In this document: in pieces, positions 21,525-30,421 of the stretch
Layout: each line of letters starts with the position of its first letter
Position numbering within the stretch: position 1 is the stretch's first letter
Assembly (NCBI RefSeq): GCF_000819725.1
Contig: NZ_CDDH01000001.1
Coordinates: 1-63,053, forward strand
DNA: 63,053 bases
Source: Aeromonas australiensis
Lineage (GTDB): Bacteria; Pseudomonadota; Gammaproteobacteria; Enterobacterales; Aeromonadaceae
Reading direction: 5' to 3'
Position numbers and translations under genes: made by a program
The notes under the pieces: model-generated
The model's database searches: none
What the model was told of the DNA's origin: nothing
The model's input: only the letters and a program-made list of their open reading frames with translations

Positions 21525-23738
21525 TCAAAGCCGCTTGGCGCTGATCACGTCATTGAGCTGACTGAGCTTGGCCAACGCCCGGTTGAAGGCGTTGATGTTG
21601 TAAATCTCCAGCTCCATGTCGATCTCGGCGGTCTGCTCGCGCACGTTGGAGCGCGAGCGCACCCCCATCACATTGATCTTCTCGTTGGCCAGCACGGTCG
21701 TGATATCCCGCAGTAGACCGGAACGATCGTTGGAGATGATCCGGATGGTGAGGCCGTAGCCGCCGGAGTAGTTCTCCCCCCACACCGCATCGATCAGCCG
21801 CTCGGGGTTGCGCCGTGACAGCTCCTTGAGCTGCTCGCAATCTTCCCGGTGAATGGAGACGCCACGGCCCATGGTGATGAAGCCCTGAATGGAGTCCCCC
21901 GGAATCGGCTGGCAGCAGCGGGCGATGTGGGTCATCAGGTTGCCGACCCCTTCCACCACAATGTGATCTTTTGGCTTGTGGCGGAACGGCGCATTGGCCT
22001 TCTGCTCCAGTTTCTCCAGCAGACGGCGATCTTCCTCTTCTGCCGTCGGCTTGTTGTAGCAGGTATCGAGATAGTTGATTACCTGATTGATGCGGATATC
22101 ACCGCTGCCGATACCGGCCAGCAGATCGTCGGTGCTCTCAAGATTGAAACGGCGCAGCATGTTGCCCTTGTCGATCTTGGACATGCTGAGGTTGTGGCGA
22201 TCCAGCTCCTTCTCGAACAGCTCACGACCGGCCACGATATTCTTGTCCCGATCCAGCTTTCTAAACCAGGTCGCCACCTTGGCCCGCGCCCGGCTGGAGC
22301 GCAGAAAGCCTGAGTTGGGGTTCATCCAGTCGCGGCTCGGATTCGGCTCTTTCTGAGTGATCACCTCCACCTGATCGCCGGTCTGCAGCGCGTAGGTGAA
22401 CGGCACAATGCGGCCGTCAATCTTGGCACCGATGCAACGGTGGCCAATCATGCTGTGGACGTGATAGGCGAAATCGAGCGGGGTGGCCCCCGCCGGCAGG
22501 TCGATGACATCCCCTTTCGGGGTGAACACGTAGACCCTGTCCTCGAACACCTGACTGCGCAGGTCTTCCAGCAGGGAGCCGCTCTCGGAGAGATCCTCCT
22601 GCCAGGCGAGCAGCTTGCGCAGCCACTCGATCTTGTCTTCGAAGGTGTTGGCCTTGCCGCCAGCCTGCGGCCCCTCTTTGTAGCGCCAGTGGGCCGCGAC
22701 GCCGAGTTCGGCATCCTGATGCATCTGGTCGGTACGGATCTGGATCTCGACCGTCTTGCCCTCCGGCCCCACCACCACGGTATGGATCGACTGATAGCCG
22801 TTGGGTTTGGGGTTGGCGACATAGTCGTCAAACTCGCGGGGAATGTGATGGAACTGGGTATGGACGATACCAAGCGCCGCATAACAATCCTGCAGCCGCT
22901 TGGTCACCACCCGCACCGCGCGCACATCGAACAACTCGTTGAATTCGAGGTGCTTCTTCTGCATCTTGCGCCAGATGCTGTAGATATGTTTCGGGCGGCC
23001 GTAGACCTCGGCCTCGACGCCAGCCTCTTGCAGGCCATTACGTAACGATTGCACAAACTCACGGATGTAGCGCTCGCGGTCGAGCCGCTTCTCGTCGAGC
23101 TGCTTGGCGATCTGCTTGTAGGTATCCGGGTGCAGATAACGGAAGGCGAGATCTTCCAGCTCCCACTTGAGCTGGCCGATGCCCAGACGGTTGGCGAGGG
23201 GCGCATAGATGTTGGTGATCTCCTGGGCCATCAGCACCCGGGTCTCTTCATCCGCCGTCTTCGCTTCCCGCAGGCAGGCGATCCGCTCCGCCAGCTTGAT
23301 CACCACAGCCCGCACATCCTCGACCATGGCAAGCAACATGCGGCGCACGTTGTCCACTTGCTCCGGTGAGGTCTCGCTGCGATGGACTGTCTGCAGGGAG
23401 CGGATGGCTTCCATCTCCAGCACCCCTTCCACCAGCTTGGCGATCTTGGGGCCGAAGTCCTCGTCCATTCGCTCCTGACTGATGAGACCGGCTTCGACAA
23501 AGGGGTAGATAATGGCGGCCTTGAGGGTGCCCAGATCCATGCTGAGCATCAGCAGAACCCCCACCATTTCGATACCGCGCACCAGCAGCTTGCTGGTCAA
23601 CGCCTCATCCCCGAGCGTCAGACAGTACTGGTAGACGGTTCGCAATTGATCCTTGTCACTGTCACTTAAGGAGAGCGAGCTGACCCACTCTTCCAGGGTG
23701 AAGTTGTCTTTCAAATGAATATCGCGAACCGCAACCAT
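21525..23738 (-). CDS. relA: GTP pyrophosphokinase RelA
   Basis: A 737-residue ribosome-associated (p)ppGpp synthetase of the stringent response. The N-terminal pseudo-hydrolase region lacks the HD metal motif, as in RelA rather than SpoT. The synthetase domain contains YGRPKHIYSIWRKMQKKH, FDVRAVRVV and PNGYQSIHTVV. The TGS domain has VYVFTPKGDVIDLPAGATPLDFAYHVH, and a zinc-finger/ACT region closes the protein (IARCCQPIPGD, ISNDRSGLLRDIT). Length is near E. coli RelA (744). mazG follows after the repeat array. Confidence 0.96.
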   Translation of the reverse strand: MVAVRDIHLKDNFTLEEWVSSLSLSDSDKDQLRTVYQYCLTLGDEALTSKLLVRGIEMVGVLLMLSMDLGTLKAAIIYPFVEAGLISQERMDEDFGPKIAKLVEGVLEMEAIRSLQTVHRSETSPEQVDNVRRMLLAMVEDVRAVVIKLAERIACLREAKTADEETRVLMAQEITNIYAPLANRLGIGQLKWELEDLAFRYLHPDTYKQIAKQLDEKRLDRERYIREFVQSLRNGLQEAGVEAEVYGRPKHIYSIWRKMQKKHLEFNELFDVRAVRVVTKRLQDCYAALGIVHTQFHHIPREFDDYVANPKPNGYQSIHTVVVGPEGKTVEIQIRTDQMHQDAELGVAAHWRYKEGPQAGGKANTFEDKIEWLRKLLAWQEDLSESGSLLEDLRSQVFEDRVYVFTPKGDVIDLPAGATPLDFAYHVHSMIGHRCIGAKIDGRIVPFTYALQTGDQVEVITQKEPNPSRDWMNPNSGFLRSSRARAKVATWFRKLDRDKNIVAGRELFEKELDRHNLSMSKIDKGNMLRRFNLESTDDLLAGIGSGDIRINQVINYLDTCYNKPTAEEEDRRLLEKLEQKANAPFRHKPKDHIVVEGVGNLMTHIARCCQPIPGDSIQGFITMGRGVSIHREDCEQLKELSRRNPERLIDAVWGENYSGGYGLTIRIISNDRSGLLRDITTVLANEKINVMGVRSRSNVREQTAEIDMELEIYNINAFNRALAKLSQLNDVISAKRL

Positions 23739-23985
23739 GGTATCAATCCTTTAAATTATCGGGCCGAAAGCTGTTCACCTTCCCCCTCATGAGTTTGCCT
23801 CAAATGGGGATCTCCAGTGCACTTTTCAAGGCATATTGTCCAGAAAGACAATAGGGCGCACCAGCAGACCCTGTCGACTTACGAAGGGTTAGATTACCCC
23901 AATCCCCCCCGCTCAAAAAGCCAAGACAGTGCCAGATAATTCATCCAGCTTGGCGAAGCCTGTGCACAAGAGTGAACTCGTCTAC
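23739..23985. other. Intergenic region between rlmD and relA
   Basis: No gene or RNA recognised. Together with the echo at 23986-24051 it makes a 313-bp gap. It should contain the relA promoter. Confidence 0.45.
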
Positions 23986-24051
23986 TCCCGCTCAAACAGT
24001 CCCATGAACTTCAGATGCCCGCTGCGACAGAACATCTGAATACCCTACAAT
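23986..24051 (-). repeat. Decayed duplicate of the rlmD 3' end
   Basis: About 66 bp downstream of the rlmD stop, the minus strand reads QMFCRSGHLKFMGLFERE then TAG. This aligns without gaps to the true C-terminus DMFPHTGHLESMALFERI (10 of 18 residues identical). The copy is out of frame with rlmD and has no start, so it is a relic. Confidence 0.75.
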
Positions 24052-25374
24052 CTAGATCCGCTCAAACAGTGCCATGGATTCCAGATGACCGGTGTGGGGG
24101 AACATGTCGAGCATACCGAGGCGCACCAGACGATAACCCCCTTTCACCAGCACCTGACTGTCCCGGGCCAGGGTGACCGGGTTACAGGAGACGTAGACCA
24201 CCCGCTTGGGTGAAAGTTTCACGACGTGTCCCATCACTTCCAGGGCACCGGGGCGCGCCGGATCCAGTAGCACCAGCTCAAACCCTTCCCGCGCCCAGGA
24301 CATGCCGACGATGTCATCACTCAGGTCGGCCTTGTAGAAACGGGCATTGGTGATGCCGTTGCGACGGGCGTTCTCTTCGGCCCGCTGCACCATGGCCAGT
24401 TCACCTTCAACACCCACCACTTCGCGAGCCTGACGGGCCAGCGGCAGGGTGAAGTTGCCGATACCGCAGAAGAGATCGAGCACCTTGTCATCCTTGCTCG
24501 CCCCGAGCCATGTCAGCGCCTGCGCCACCATGCTCTGGTTGATGGGGCCATTGACCTGAATGAAATCACCGGGAGCGAATGCAAGAGACAGGCCATCCAG
24601 CGAGTAGGATGGGGAAAATTGTTGCTGCAGCGCTTCGATGCGATCATCGGCCGCCTGCAGATAGAGGTCGATCCCCTGCGCTTTTGCAAACTCCACCAGC
24701 AGGGCGCGATCCGCCTCATTGGGGCGGCCGGTGTGGCGCAGCAGCATCATGATCCCCTGCTCGGCCTGGATAAGCTCCGCATGACCCAGCTCACGCTGAC
24801 TCTTGAGGCGATTGAGGCACTCACGCAGCGGGGCAATCAGCGCAGAGAGCGGCTCGGCCAGCACCGGGCACCCTTCGATCTCCACCAGATCGTTGCTGTT
24901 GCGGCGGCGGAAACCGACCCGGGTGCAGCGACCATTCTTGTCAAATTTGATGGCCAGACGACAGACCCGGCGATAGGCACGATCTTCACCGGTCAGTACC
25001 GGCTCCAGCGCCGGCGTCTTGATGTTGCCCAACCGCTCGAACAGGCTGACCAGTCCGGCCGCCTTGGCGGCTTGCTGATCGGCAGCCGACATATGCTGGG
25101 CACTGCAACCGCCGCACTCGCGATAGTGGCTGCAGAAGGGGGCGATACGATTGGCCGCCGGGGTCACCACCTGTTGCAAGGCAGCGTGACCATACTGCTT
25201 TTTCTCTTCGGTGATGCGGGCCTTGACGGTCTCGCCGGGCAGTGCCCCTTCGACGAAGATCGCCTTGCCCTGATGGCGACCGATACCGACGCAGTGGTGA
25301 TCGAGGGTGTCTATCGTAAATTCAATGCGTTGGAGCTGGGTGGACTTCTTTTGGGGCTTGAAAAACTGGGCCAT
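24052..25374 (-). CDS. rlmD: 23S rRNA (uracil-1939-C5)-methyltransferase RlmD
   Basis: A 440-residue radical-free rRNA m5U methyltransferase. A TRAM domain occupies about residues 15-70. The Fe-S cluster cysteines appear as CSHYRECGGCSAQHM and later CRLAI (about 80-165). The SAM-binding motif is VLDLFCGIGNFTLPLA, followed by LLDPARPGA, and the catalytic cysteine sits in VSCNPVTLARD. The C-terminus is DMFPHTGHLESMALFERI. It is divergent from barA, as rlmD/barA are in E. coli. Confidence 0.95.
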   Translation of the reverse strand: MAQFFKPQKKSTQLQRIEFTIDTLDHHCVGIGRHQGKAIFVEGALPGETVKARITEEKKQYGHAALQQVVTPAANRIAPFCSHYRECGGCSAQHMSAADQQAAKAAGLVSLFERLGNIKTPALEPVLTGEDRAYRRVCRLAIKFDKNGRCTRVGFRRRNSNDLVEIEGCPVLAEPLSALIAPLRECLNRLKSQRELGHAELIQAEQGIMMLLRHTGRPNEADRALLVEFAKAQGIDLYLQAADDRIEALQQQFSPSYSLDGLSLAFAPGDFIQVNGPINQSMVAQALTWLGASKDDKVLDLFCGIGNFTLPLARQAREVVGVEGELAMVQRAEENARRNGITNARFYKADLSDDIVGMSWAREGFELVLLDPARPGALEVMGHVVKLSPKRVVYVSCNPVTLARDSQVLVKGGYRLVRLGMLDMFPHTGHLESMALFERI

Positions 25375-25450
25375 AAAACTTGGTGCCTATAGGTGGCTAT
25401 GTCATGATTGTGGAATCTGCTGCCGGGTATTGTCCCACAAGAATAATAGT

Positions 25451-25531
25451 ATGACCAAATACGGCCACAGAGCCCGTGTATTGCCATCAACCCTATCGCC
25501 AACCCTGTTCACTGGTGGCCTGTTCGTATGA
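25451..25531 (+). CDS. Upstream ORF echoing the BarA N-terminus (26 aa)
   Basis: It begins MTKYGHRARVLPSTLSPTL and stops at TGA 25529-25531. It aligns codon for codon with the first 26 codons of barA (17 of 26 residues identical, most codons differing in sequence). Its stop overlaps the barA start in ATGA, the typical geometry of coupled translation, and the barA ribosome site would lie inside it. The upstream Shine-Dalgarno is weak (AAGAA). It may be a leader peptide or a relic of duplication. Confidence 0.5.
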   Translation: MTKYGHRARVLPSTLSPTLFTGGLFV

Positions 25532-28245
25532 CCAAATATGGCCTGAGAGCACGCGTTCTCGCCTTCACCATCCTGCCGACCCTGATCATCGGTGGCCTGA
25601 TGGCCGGTTACTTCACCTTCCATCGCTACCAGCAGCTGGAAAACAACCTCATTGATCAGGGGATCAACATCATAGAGCCGCTGGCGATCGCCAGTGAATA
25701 CGGGATGACCCAGCACAGTCGCGAATCCCTCAAGCGACTGATTGGCCTGACCCACCGCAAGAACTCCCCCTTCATCAAATCCATCGCGGTTTTCACCCAG
25801 GACAACCAGCTGTTCGTCACCTCGAACTACCACCGGGATTTCACCCGGCTCAGGCTGCCCGATGGCGAACCCATTCCGGATCTGACCAGCGTGACGTTTC
25901 AGGGGGACGACATCATTTTGCGCACCCCGATCCAGGCTGAAACCAGCCTTGATGGCTTCCCGCTACCCAGCGATGCGGAGCCGCCGATGATCGGCTATAT
26001 CTCGATGCAGATGGCAACAGATAGGGCCATGCTGCTGCAGTATCGTGACACCTTCTTTGCGGTGATCATGGTGCTCATCGGGGTCGCCTTCAGTACTCTG
26101 TTTGGCTTCCGGCTGGTCAAGAGTGTGACCCAGCCCATCACCAACATGGTGCAGGCGGTGCACAAGATCAGGGAGGGGCGGCTCGATACCCGGGTCAGCG
26201 GCCAGCTCACCGGCGAGCTGGATATGCTGAAAAATGGCATCAACGCCATGGCCAAAGCGCTCTCCGAATATCACGAAGAGATGCAGCAGAATATCGATCA
26301 GGCCACCTCTGACCTGCGCGAAACCCTGGAGCAGATCGAGATCCAGAACGTCGAGCTCGACATGGCCAAGAAGCGGGCGCAGGAGGCGGCGCGGGTCAAG
26401 TCGGAGTTTCTGGCCAACATGTCCCACGAGCTGCGCACTCCGCTCAACGGGGTCATCGGTTTTACCCGCCAGTTGCTGAAAACCAGCCTGACCCCGAGCC
26501 AGACCGACTACATGCAGACCATCGAGAAATCGGCGCGCAACCTGCTTGGCATCATCAACGACATCCTCGACTTCTCTAAGCTGGAAGCGGGCAAACTGCA
26601 GCTGGAGCATATCCCGTTCAGCCTGCGCGACACCCTCAACGAGACCATGCACCTGCTCGGCCCCAGCGCCCACGACAAGCAGCTGGAGCTATCACTGCGG
26701 GTAGACGCCGATATTCCGGACGCCCTCACCGGCGACCCCACCCGCCTGCAGCAGGTGCTGACCAACCTCACCGGCAACGCCATCAAGTTCACCGAACAGG
26801 GCAACGTGGATGTCCATATCGAGCAGACCGGCAGCGGCAACCACCAGGTGCGGCTCAACGTCCAGATCCGCGATACCGGCATCGGCATCTCGGCAGAACA
26901 GCAACATCAACTGTTCCAGGCCTTCAATCAGGCCGACTCCTCCATCTCCCGCCGTTATGGCGGCACAGGCCTGGGCCTCGTTATCACCCAGAAGCTGGTG
27001 CAGCAGATGGGCGGCCAGATCCGCTTTGAATCGGAGCTTGGCAAGGGATCAATCTTCTCGTTCAGTCTGGATCTGGAGGTCTCACCCCTGCCCCAGAGCG
27101 ATCAACTGCCGCTGGATCGGATCCGTGACAAGCGGCTCTGGCTGCTGGAACCGGATCCCTTCGCCCAAGCCTCCCTGCTCGCCCTGCTGGCGGAGTGGCA
27201 CCTCGATGTGCGCCCACTGACCAGCGATGAACCCTGGCCCGAGATGAGCGAGCAGGAGATGGTGATCATCGGCAGCAGCACCCGGCATACGCCGCAGCAG
27301 GTCATTGGCCGCCTCGACAGCCTGAACAGCCAGCAGCAGAACACCATAGTGCTGCTCAGCAGCCACGAGCCGGCGCTCTATGAGGCGATGCTGGCTCATG
27401 GTGCCCAGCACTGTCTCTCCAAACCGGTCAACCACCGCAAGCTGCTGCACGCTCTGCTATCGCCGGAATCGAGCCGCCAGAAGCTGCCCGCGCAACCTGC
27501 GCCGCGCCAGTTGCAGCCGATCAAGGTGCTGGCGGTGGACGACAACGCCGCCAACCTCAAGCTGATCGCCGCCATGCTCAAGGAGATGGTGAGTCAGGTG
27601 GTGGTGTGCAAAAACGGCAAGGAGGCGGTCAGACTGGCACAGAGCCAGCCATTCGATATCATTTTCATGGATATCCAGATGCCGATCATGGATGGCATCA
27701 GCGCCACCCAGGCGATCCGCAACCAGTCCCTCAACACCACCACCCCGATCGTGGCGGTGACCGCCCACGCCATCCCCGGCGAACGGGAGCGGCTGATCCG
27801 CCAGGGGATGGACGACTATCTGGCCAAGCCCATCGACGAGAGCATGCTGGCCCAGCTCATCACTGACTTTGCCCACCGCCGCCACCAGAATGACGGCGCC
27901 CAGCAGATCGACTGGGCACTGGCAGTGCGGCAGGCAGCGGGGAAAGAGGATCTCGCCAAAGAGATGCTGACCATGCTGCTGGCCAGTTTCGACGAGGTCG
28001 AGCCGGTGCTGGATAGCGCACTGGCTGGCGAAATTGAAGATAGCGAGGTGCTGGCCCAGCTCCATCGCCTCAACGGCGGCTGTGCCTATTCCGGGGTGCC
28101 GGGGCTGCAACGGCTGCTCTCCCAGCTGGAGCAACAGCTGCGTGACGGCGTGCCGGTCAGCGAGCTGGAACCCGAGCTGCTGGAGCTGCAAGATGCGCTG
28201 GAGCTGGTGCGCCAGGAGGCACCCCGTTATTTCGGCAAGGCTTGA
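25528..28245 (+). CDS. barA: Hybrid sensor histidine kinase BarA (GacS-type)
   Basis: A 905-residue inner-membrane sensor of the BarA/UvrY (GacS/GacA) system, which drives Csr small RNAs and carbon/virulence switching. The N-terminal transmembrane segment is followed by a periplasmic domain (about 35-170), a second segment and a HAMP domain. The kinase has H300 (NMSHELRTPLNG) and ATP motifs DTGIGIS and GGTGLGLVI. A receiver has D715 (FMDIQMP). The Hpt domain has H846 (LHRLNGG). All phosphorelay residues are present. Length is close to E. coli BarA (918). Confidence 0.95.
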   Translation: MTKYGLRARVLAFTILPTLIIGGLMAGYFTFHRYQQLENNLIDQGINIIEPLAIASEYGMTQHSRESLKRLIGLTHRKNSPFIKSIAVFTQDNQLFVTSNYHRDFTRLRLPDGEPIPDLTSVTFQGDDIILRTPIQAETSLDGFPLPSDAEPPMIGYISMQMATDRAMLLQYRDTFFAVIMVLIGVAFSTLFGFRLVKSVTQPITNMVQAVHKIREGRLDTRVSGQLTGELDMLKNGINAMAKALSEYHEEMQQNIDQATSDLRETLEQIEIQNVELDMAKKRAQEAARVKSEFLANMSHELRTPLNGVIGFTRQLLKTSLTPSQTDYMQTIEKSARNLLGIINDILDFSKLEAGKLQLEHIPFSLRDTLNETMHLLGPSAHDKQLELSLRVDADIPDALTGDPTRLQQVLTNLTGNAIKFTEQGNVDVHIEQTGSGNHQVRLNVQIRDTGIGISAEQQHQLFQAFNQADSSISRRYGGTGLGLVITQKLVQQMGGQIRFESELGKGSIFSFSLDLEVSPLPQSDQLPLDRIRDKRLWLLEPDPFAQASLLALLAEWHLDVRPLTSDEPWPEMSEQEMVIIGSSTRHTPQQVIGRLDSLNSQQQNTIVLLSSHEPALYEAMLAHGAQHCLSKPVNHRKLLHALLSPESSRQKLPAQPAPRQLQPIKVLAVDDNAANLKLIAAMLKEMVSQVVVCKNGKEAVRLAQSQPFDIIFMDIQMPIMDGISATQAIRNQSLNTTTPIVAVTAHAIPGERERLIRQGMDDYLAKPIDESMLAQLITDFAHRRHQNDGAQQIDWALAVRQAAGKEDLAKEMLTMLLASFDEVEPVLDSALAGEIEDSEVLAQLHRLNGGCAYSGVPGLQRLLSQLEQQLRDGVPVSELEPELLELQDALELVRQEAPRYFGKA

Positions 28246-28334
28246 TGAGCGTGACCTGAACGATTGCGGCCCGCGCTTTTTCTGACGCGAGGGCCGCCAG
28301 ATGGTAAAGTTGCGCCGTTTACACAGGAGTCAGC

Positions 28335-28814
28335 ATGACCAACAACGATATTCTGCGCCGTCTGCGCTACGCCCTCACCATCAGCAACGATCAGATGGTC
28401 GAGATGTTTGCCAAGGGTAACCTGACGGTCACTCACGCCCAGCTACACAGCTGGCTGATGAAAGAGGCGGCAGAGGGTGAAGAGCAAGAGGCAGGCTATG
28501 CGGCCTGCCCAGACTCGGCCCTGAGCCAGTTCCTCGATGGCCTTATCATCACTCGCCGTGGTGTGCGCGAAGATGCCCCGGCCCAGGTGATCCCGAACCG
28601 GATCAACAACAACCTGATCCTGCGCAAGCTGCGTATCGCCCTCAACTTCAAGGAAGAGGATATGCTCGGCACCCTCAAGCTCGCCGACTTCAACCTCTCC
28701 AAGTCCGAGCTCAGTGCCCTGTTCCGCGCCAAGGATCACAAGCACTATCAGGATTGCGGGGATCAGATCCTGCGCAACTTCCTGATCGGCCTCACTGCCA
28801 AATACCGCGGCTAA
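28335..28814 (+). CDS. yehS: DUF1456 family protein YehS
   Basis: A 159-residue soluble protein of two similar DUF1456 halves. The first begins NNDILRRLRYALTISNDQMVEMF and the second NNLILRKLRIALNFKEEDMLGTL, so the repeat is visible in the sequence. Function is not known. GGAG lies 5 nt before the ATG. It is followed at 17 bp by amiD on the same strand; there is no known functional link. Confidence 0.88.
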   Translation: MTNNDILRRLRYALTISNDQMVEMFAKGNLTVTHAQLHSWLMKEAAEGEEQEAGYAACPDSALSQFLDGLIITRRGVREDAPAQVIPNRINNNLILRKLRIALNFKEEDMLGTLKLADFNLSKSELSALFRAKDHKHYQDCGDQILRNFLIGLTAKYRG

Positions 28815-28830
28815 GCGAACGGGCTCCCGC

Positions 28831-29712
28831 ATGTGCCAGCGACTCACTCTTCCCACCCTCAGCAAACTGGCTACGGCAAGAAGGTGGCGCTGGCTTCTTC
28901 CCCTCTTCTTTCTGCCACTGGTTCTGCAGCTGGGTGGTTGTACTCCCTCTGAATATCAGCTCTCGACTCGCTATCAGAGCGCCAGCCAGAACGCGCGGAT
29001 CGCCTTTCTGATCCTCCACTACACCGACGAGGATGACGCCAACTCACTGCGCCTGCTGACCGAACCGGAGCACAAGGTAAGCGCCCACTACCTGATCCCG
29101 CGCGACCGCCACGAAACGCCGCAACCTGTCTATCAGCTGGTACCGGACAGCGCACGGGCCTGGCATGCAGGGCGTAGCCGCTGGCAGCAATATGCCGGCC
29201 TCAATGCCAGCTCCCTTGGCATCGAGATCGTCAACCTCGGCTATCCCGCAGAAGATGACACTCTGCCAGCCCACCAGCGCCGCTGGCAGCCATATACCCC
29301 GCAACAGATTGCTGCCGTCGGCGCCCTCAGCCGGGAGCTGGTCACCCGCTACCAGATCCCGCCGACTCACGTCTTGGCTCACAGCGATGTCGCCCCCGAG
29401 CGCAAACAGGATCCCGGCCCCCACTTCCCCTGGCGTCAGCTCTATCTGACTTACGGGGTCGGCGCCTGGCCCGATGAAGATCGGGTGACGGCGCTACTGG
29501 CCACTCCTTTGCCCCATTGGGATGCCGCCATGTGGCAGCAACAGCTGGCCCGCTACGGCTACAGTCTGCCCCAAACCGGCCAGTGGGATGCACAGAGCCG
29601 CGCCGTGATGGGCGCCTTTCAGCTCCACTTTCGCGCCAATAAGGTCGATAGCGAACCGGACCACGAGTGTCAGGCTATCCTGATGGCGCTGCTCGAAAAG
29701 TACTTCCCCTAA
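28831..29712 (+). CDS. amiD: N-acetylmuramoyl-L-alanine amidase AmiD (lipoprotein)
   Basis: A 293-residue periplasmic amidase that cleaves the bond between MurNAc and the stem peptide. A signal peptide (WLLPLFFLPLVLQLGGC) ends in a lipobox with the cysteine at about residue 37, so it is probably an outer-membrane lipoprotein. The Amidase_2 domain shows LILHYTDEDD, AWHAGRSRW, GIEIVNLG and VLAHSDVAPERKQDPGP, carrying the three zinc ligands and the catalytic lysine region. A C-terminal peptidoglycan-binding domain follows (about 225-290). The Shine-Dalgarno is weak; no alternative Met lies nearby. Confidence 0.9.
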   Translation: MCQRLTLPTLSKLATARRWRWLLPLFFLPLVLQLGGCTPSEYQLSTRYQSASQNARIAFLILHYTDEDDANSLRLLTEPEHKVSAHYLIPRDRHETPQPVYQLVPDSARAWHAGRSRWQQYAGLNASSLGIEIVNLGYPAEDDTLPAHQRRWQPYTPQQIAAVGALSRELVTRYQIPPTHVLAHSDVAPERKQDPGPHFPWRQLYLTYGVGAWPDEDRVTALLATPLPHWDAAMWQQQLARYGYSLPQTGQWDAQSRAVMGAFQLHFRANKVDSEPDHECQAILMALLEKYFP

Positions 29713-29740
29713 TCCTCATCCATTGCCCCTGCTGCGATGC

Positions 29741-29771
29741 ACTGTTTGATAGTTGTTAGCTATCAAACAGT
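29741..29771. repeat. Perfect 12-bp inverted repeat upstream of dps
   Basis: ACTGTTTGATAG (29741-29752) and its complement (29760-29771) around a 7-nt loop. No T-run follows, so it could be the amiD 3' hairpin or an operator for dps. Confidence 0.55.
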
Positions 29772-29881
29772 CAGGCACAAGCAATTGTCCCTGCATTTTG
29801 CAAGGCGTTATTCTGACCGGGTTTCGAAAGACAAGTTCCGAAAGAGAATTTCAAACCGATTTCCAAATCCGGAGGTGAATG

Positions 29882-30349
29882 ATGAAAAGCCCGATTGGTC
29901 TTGATACTGCTCAATCACAAGCCCTGGCAGCCGAGTTGAACAAATTGCTGGCCAGCTACCAGATCCTCTACATGAACGTGCGCGGCTTCCACTGGAATAT
30001 CCGTGGCAACCAGTTCTTCGAGCTGCACCTGAAATTTGAAGAGATTTACAACGACCTGCTGTTGAAAGTCGATGCGCTGGCCGAGCGGATCCTGACTCTG
30101 GACGGAGTACCGATGCACTGTTTCAGCGACTACCTGAAGGTCTCTGCTATCCCCGAGCAGAAGGGGCTGCACGATGGCCGCGCCTGTGTCGAATCCCTGC
30201 TGGAGAGCTTCCGCGAACTACTGGTCGCCCAGCGCCGCATTCTGGGCCAGGCCGCCGAAGCCGGTGATGAGGGCACAGCATCTATCCTCTCTGACTATTT
30301 GCAGCAACAGGAAAAACTGGTTTGGATGCTGCGCGCTTATCTGGTGTAA
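29882..30349 (+). CDS. dps: Dps family DNA-binding ferritin-like protein
   Basis: A 155-residue ferritin-like protein that oxidises and stores iron and protects DNA in starvation or oxidative stress. The ferroxidase motifs are present: YMNVRGFHWNIRG (His of the site), FFELHLKFEEIYND (Asp/Glu) and the helix-rich C-terminus. The N-terminal tail is short, so direct DNA binding may be weak. ATG 29882 was preferred over ATG 29879 because GGAGG then lies 6 nt away. A truncated IS element follows 85 bp downstream. Confidence 0.9.
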   Translation: MKSPIGLDTAQSQALAAELNKLLASYQILYMNVRGFHWNIRGNQFFELHLKFEEIYNDLLLKVDALAERILTLDGVPMHCFSDYLKVSAIPEQKGLHDGRACVESLLESFRELLVAQRRILGQAAEAGDEGTASILSDYLQQQEKLVWMLRAYLV

Positions 30350-30387
30350 CCCCCTTGCTACCTGGCAGCTAGATAAATGTAGTGGCT

Positions 30388-30415
30388 CAATGAATTTGGA
30401 CCAATGAATTTGGAC
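30388..30415 (+). repeat. 14-bp direct tandem repeat beside the IS fragment
   Basis: CAATGAATTTGGAC occurs twice head to tail (30388-30401, 30402-30415), six bases before the presumed IS end. It may be a scar of insertion or excision. Confidence 0.7.
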
Positions 30416-30421
30416 AGTCAC

